Shown here piece by piece: positions 6,347-7,473 of a stretch of 7,473 bases of DNA. Each line of letters opens with the position of its first letter. Position 1 is the stretch's first letter. The stretch is from an uncultured Gammaproteobacteria bacterium (GTDB taxonomy: Bacteria; Pseudomonadota; Gammaproteobacteria; Pseudomonadales; DT-91): the NCBI GenBank assembly GCA_929200485.1, contig CAKMZU010000171.1:1-7473 (forward strand), read 5' to 3'. The position numbers and the translations under genes were made by a program. Below the pieces are notes generated by a model that searched no databases, was not told the origin of the DNA, and saw only the letters and a program-made list of their open reading frames with translations.

Positions 6347-6985
6347 GCGAGGCGAACCATATAAGTTACTGTGATCATTTATAAATGACGATTTCAGAGT
6401 TCGGTAATAATAAAAGTAGTCACTTGTTCTGAGTCGCTCGTTTGCACCGTTTCCTAAAGCGACTGTTATAAACTCTGGTAGGCACCCTTGTATGGCTTCG
6501 AGCATTTGAGCATAACAACATAGCTGGATGATAAAGGTTGGCTTTAACTTGCTGGCGAGTTTGGTGTCCCATACTTCGTAATGCCAATTGCCGAGACAGC
6601 TCTTAATTCTAGACTCGTCTTCATGCGGTACCTTAACCAGAAAGTCTGCATAGCCACCAAAAGGCGGTAGCTCTAATCGAGCCTGTACGATGACATCAAT
6701 ACCCTGGCGCATCGCTGCAATTGTGTTGGTGTGCCTTTCATCTGACGATTCGCCTTCAATTTTGACCACATTGAGGCCTTGCTCAATAAAGGCTGCCTCT
6801 AACGCATCTTCATGCTCATAGCCTTTCTCCGCAAGGGAACTCATCAAAGCATCGACCGGGTCTTTTTCGGGTGACTGATCAGGGTATTCAATCGAAAACC
6901 TATCCATCCAAGAAGCAAACGGGCTTTCCATATACCTTGTCAGGTCTGAGGGGGAGAAGTGGAGCTGTACGCGTTGTTTATACAT
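6317..6985 (-). CDS. N-terminal RecB-like nuclease part of the split TM0106-type protein
   Basis: This 222-codon frame is the front of the gene interrupted by the IS1111-like element. Residues 1-207 are native; the last 15 (LYGSPR…SLCS) are read from the insertion until a TGA. It opens with LHFSPSDLTRYMESPFASW, the typical start of TM0106-type RecB-like nucleases, and shows a PD-(D/E)XK core: D114 in GGYADFLV, D140-x-K142 in VWDTKLA and the RecB-type Q154-xxx-Y158 in IQLCCYAQML. The domain ends soon after these motifs, so a truncated product might fold but would be uncoupled from the exonuclease and helicase. The ATG at 6983-6985 has a good ribosome site. The rest of the protein continues at 4882. 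Confidence 0.85.
   Translation of the reverse strand: MYKQRVQLHFSPSDLTRYMESPFASWMDRFSIEYPDQSPEKDPVDALMSSLAEKGYEHEDALEAAFIEQGLNVVKIEGESSDERHTNTIAAMRQGIDVIVQARLELPPFGGYADFLVKVPHEDESRIKSCLGNWHYEVWDTKLASKLKPTFIIQLCCYAQMLEAIQGCLPEFITVALGNGANERLRTSDYFYYYRTLKSSFINDHSNLYGSPRVLQDKSLCS
6347..6360 (-). repeat. Right subterminal inverted repeat of the IS1111-like element
   Basis: GCGAGGCGAACCAT is the perfect reverse complement of 4890-4903. It lies close to the right border of the element, leaving about 3 element bases outside it, against about 7 at the left. On the minus strand it encodes the first foreign residues (GSPR) of the truncated nuclease fragment. Confidence 0.9.
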
Positions 6986-6994
6986 GATGGTTAA

Positions 6995-7000
6995 TTCCTT
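6995..7000 (-). promoter_or_regulatory. Ribosome binding site of the interrupted nuclease-helicase gene
   Basis: AAGGAA on the minus strand lies 9 bases before the ATG at 6983-6985 and supports that start. The native translation signal of the disrupted gene is thus intact. Confidence 0.6.
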
Positions 7001-7012
7001 TATTATTTATGC

Positions 7013-7129
7013 CTAGCGTTCAATCCAGCTAATCATTTTATTACTCATGGCTTCTAATGCTTGCCTATGTTTGTCATTTGGTATTTTTTGGAGTCTGAGC
7101 AAGATTTGTGTAAGAGTATATATAAAAAA
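7013..7129 (-). pseudogene. C-terminal remnant of an unidentified gene upstream of the nuclease gene
   Basis: The minus-strand frame between TGA (7130-7132) and TAG (7013-7015) reads LTQILLRLQKIPNDKHRQAL then EAMSNKMISWIER and a stop. Its amphipathic, charged composition looks like the end of a real helical protein rather than random AT-rich sequence. There is no ATG with a ribosome site at its front. It ends 27 bases before the nuclease start, so the intact gene could have been an operon partner. I do not recognise the family. It may instead be a very short gene starting at an internal ATG (7036-7038 or so) or chance. Confidence 0.35.
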
Positions 7130-7146
7130 TCATGGTAAGGCTTTGA

Positions 7147-7341
7147 CTTGATGCAGCGCATGGGTGGTCATACATAAATACTGCAATGCGCTATCTCGAT
7201 GGTAAGGATTCTTTACCTGACGAGATTCTTGCTCGCGCCGACAAAGAAGGTAAGCTTGATCAATTAATAGATCGCATGGTTTCTTGGTTTGAGGGTGGAT
7301 GTCTGGTAAAAATATATACAAATTATTGTCTATTATTTTGA
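7147..7341 (+). pseudogene. Unidentified gene fragment, plus strand
   Basis: The plus-strand frame opens after TGA (7144-7146) and runs to TGA (7339-7341). It reads AAHGWSYINTAMRYLDGKDS, then LPDEILARADKEGKLDQLID and RMVSWFEGGCLVK, before an AT-rich tail. The balanced acidic and basic composition looks like genuine coding sequence. An ATG at 7186 would give 51 residues, but no ribosome site precedes it and the frame is open and protein-like ahead of it, suggesting a truncated internal piece. The end IYTNYCLLF looks like out-of-gene sequence. The family is not recognised. A 72-codon frame on the opposite strand (7130-7348) is considered its shadow. Confidence 0.35.
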
Positions 7342-7402
7342 TAGGCATTGATACCCTTAGCTGCTTAAATATATTTAATTTCCCTGAAAATATGAAATTG
7401 CC

Positions 7403-7473
7403 ATGTCAGCAATCAAAGTCAGTCATTTAAAATACTGCTTGCAGTATGGTTTCGTTAAACTTCATCCTAATGC
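7403..7473 (+). CDS. Possible start of a gene running off the window
   Basis: From ATG 7403 the plus strand is open to the window edge (MSAIKVSHLKYCLQYGFVKL and on). Twenty-three codons are too few to assign a family. No good ribosome site precedes the ATG. A weak promoter-like TTGATA (7348-7353) lies upstream in AT-rich sequence. It could equally be chance. Confidence 0.25.
   Translation, partial: MSAIKVSHLKYCLQYGFVKLHPN

Larger units (their letters stand above)
4883..6363 (+). mobile_element. IS110-family (IS1111-group) insertion sequence inside the helicase gene
   Basis: The element has an IS110-type DEDD transposase on the plus strand, subterminal 14-bp inverted repeats (4890-4903 and 6347-6360) and a long non-coding region downstream of the transposase, as in the IS1111 group. 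Ends were set by the IS1111 convention of about 7 bases outside the left repeat and 3 outside the right; this 1481-bp unit restores the host frame exactly when removed. Because base 4883 and base 6364 are both A, the borders could equally be 4884-6364. No target duplication is seen, as expected for this family. It is inserted opposite to the direction of the host gene. Confidence 0.85.
2064..6985 (-). pseudogene. Complete TM0106-family RecB-like nuclease/helicase gene interrupted by an IS1111-like element
   Basis: The host gene consists of 6985-6364 and 4882-2064 on the minus strand. Joining these segments gives 3441 bases, exactly 1147 codons including the stop, with no internal stop, reading SN-Y-SPENRPDP across the seam. 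The predicted 1146-residue protein has a PD-(D/E)XK nuclease, a DEDD exonuclease and an SF1 helicase in that order, the arrangement known for TM0106-type RecB-like nucleases, and its length fits the family. The gene is therefore a recent, cleanly interrupted allele rather than two separate genes. Precise excision of the element would restore it. Confidence 0.85.

Noticed and set aside
7130..7348. 72-codon minus-strand frame
   Set aside because: The plus-strand frame over the same bases is more protein-like. The minus frame has an AT-rich start, no ribosome site and no recognised motif.
1..7473. CRISPR array, tRNA or rRNA
   Set aside because: No regularly spaced direct repeats and no tRNA or rRNA-like sequence were seen on either strand.

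Overview
The window is a mobile-element-rich accessory region of a moderately AT-rich bacterial genome. Codon use, Shine-Dalgarno sites and the insertion-sequence types point to a gammaproteobacterium, perhaps marine or environmental. This is an inference; no rRNA, tRNA or housekeeping gene is present to fix the taxon.

Layout, left to right. (1) About 71-1826 is an IS200/IS605-family element: a Y1 HUH transposase gene tnpA (minus, 124-516) diverges from a tnpB gene for an RNA-guided RuvC-type nuclease (plus, 602-1735). The tnpB tail and right end fold like an omega (right-end) RNA that would read its guide from flanking DNA starting near 1827. A strong hairpin terminator lies just left of the element (35-59). 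(2) 1827-2063 has no intact gene but carries a short minus-strand relict of a transposase helix-turn-helix (about 1911-2009). (3) 2064-6985 is one minus-strand gene for a large TM0106-type RecB-like nuclease / DEDD exonuclease / superfamily 1 helicase, split in two by (4) an IS110-family, IS1111-group element (about 4883-6363) on the plus strand. That element has a DEDD transposase, 14-bp subterminal inverted repeats, and a roughly 330-base non-coding tail downstream of the transposase. (5) 6986-7473 holds short gene remnants on both strands and perhaps the first codons of a gene leaving the window.

Two RNA-guided mobile systems of different families therefore sit within 7.5 kb. The most informative points are these. 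Removing 4883-6363, using the IS1111 convention of about 7 and 3 bases outside the inverted repeats, restores a single uninterrupted 1146-codon reading frame, so the element boundaries and the inactivation of the helicase gene are well supported. The non-coding tail of the IS1111-like element contains a long-range stem and hairpin, with short segments that match both host flanks and both element ends in a consistent order, as expected of a bridge RNA / seekRNA.

The helicase gene appears inactivated as a single polypeptide. Its nuclease part (first 207 codons) and its exonuclease-helicase part (last 938 codons) remain open, and each has gained a few element-encoded codons at the break. No searches or folding programs were run; family names rest on recognised motifs.
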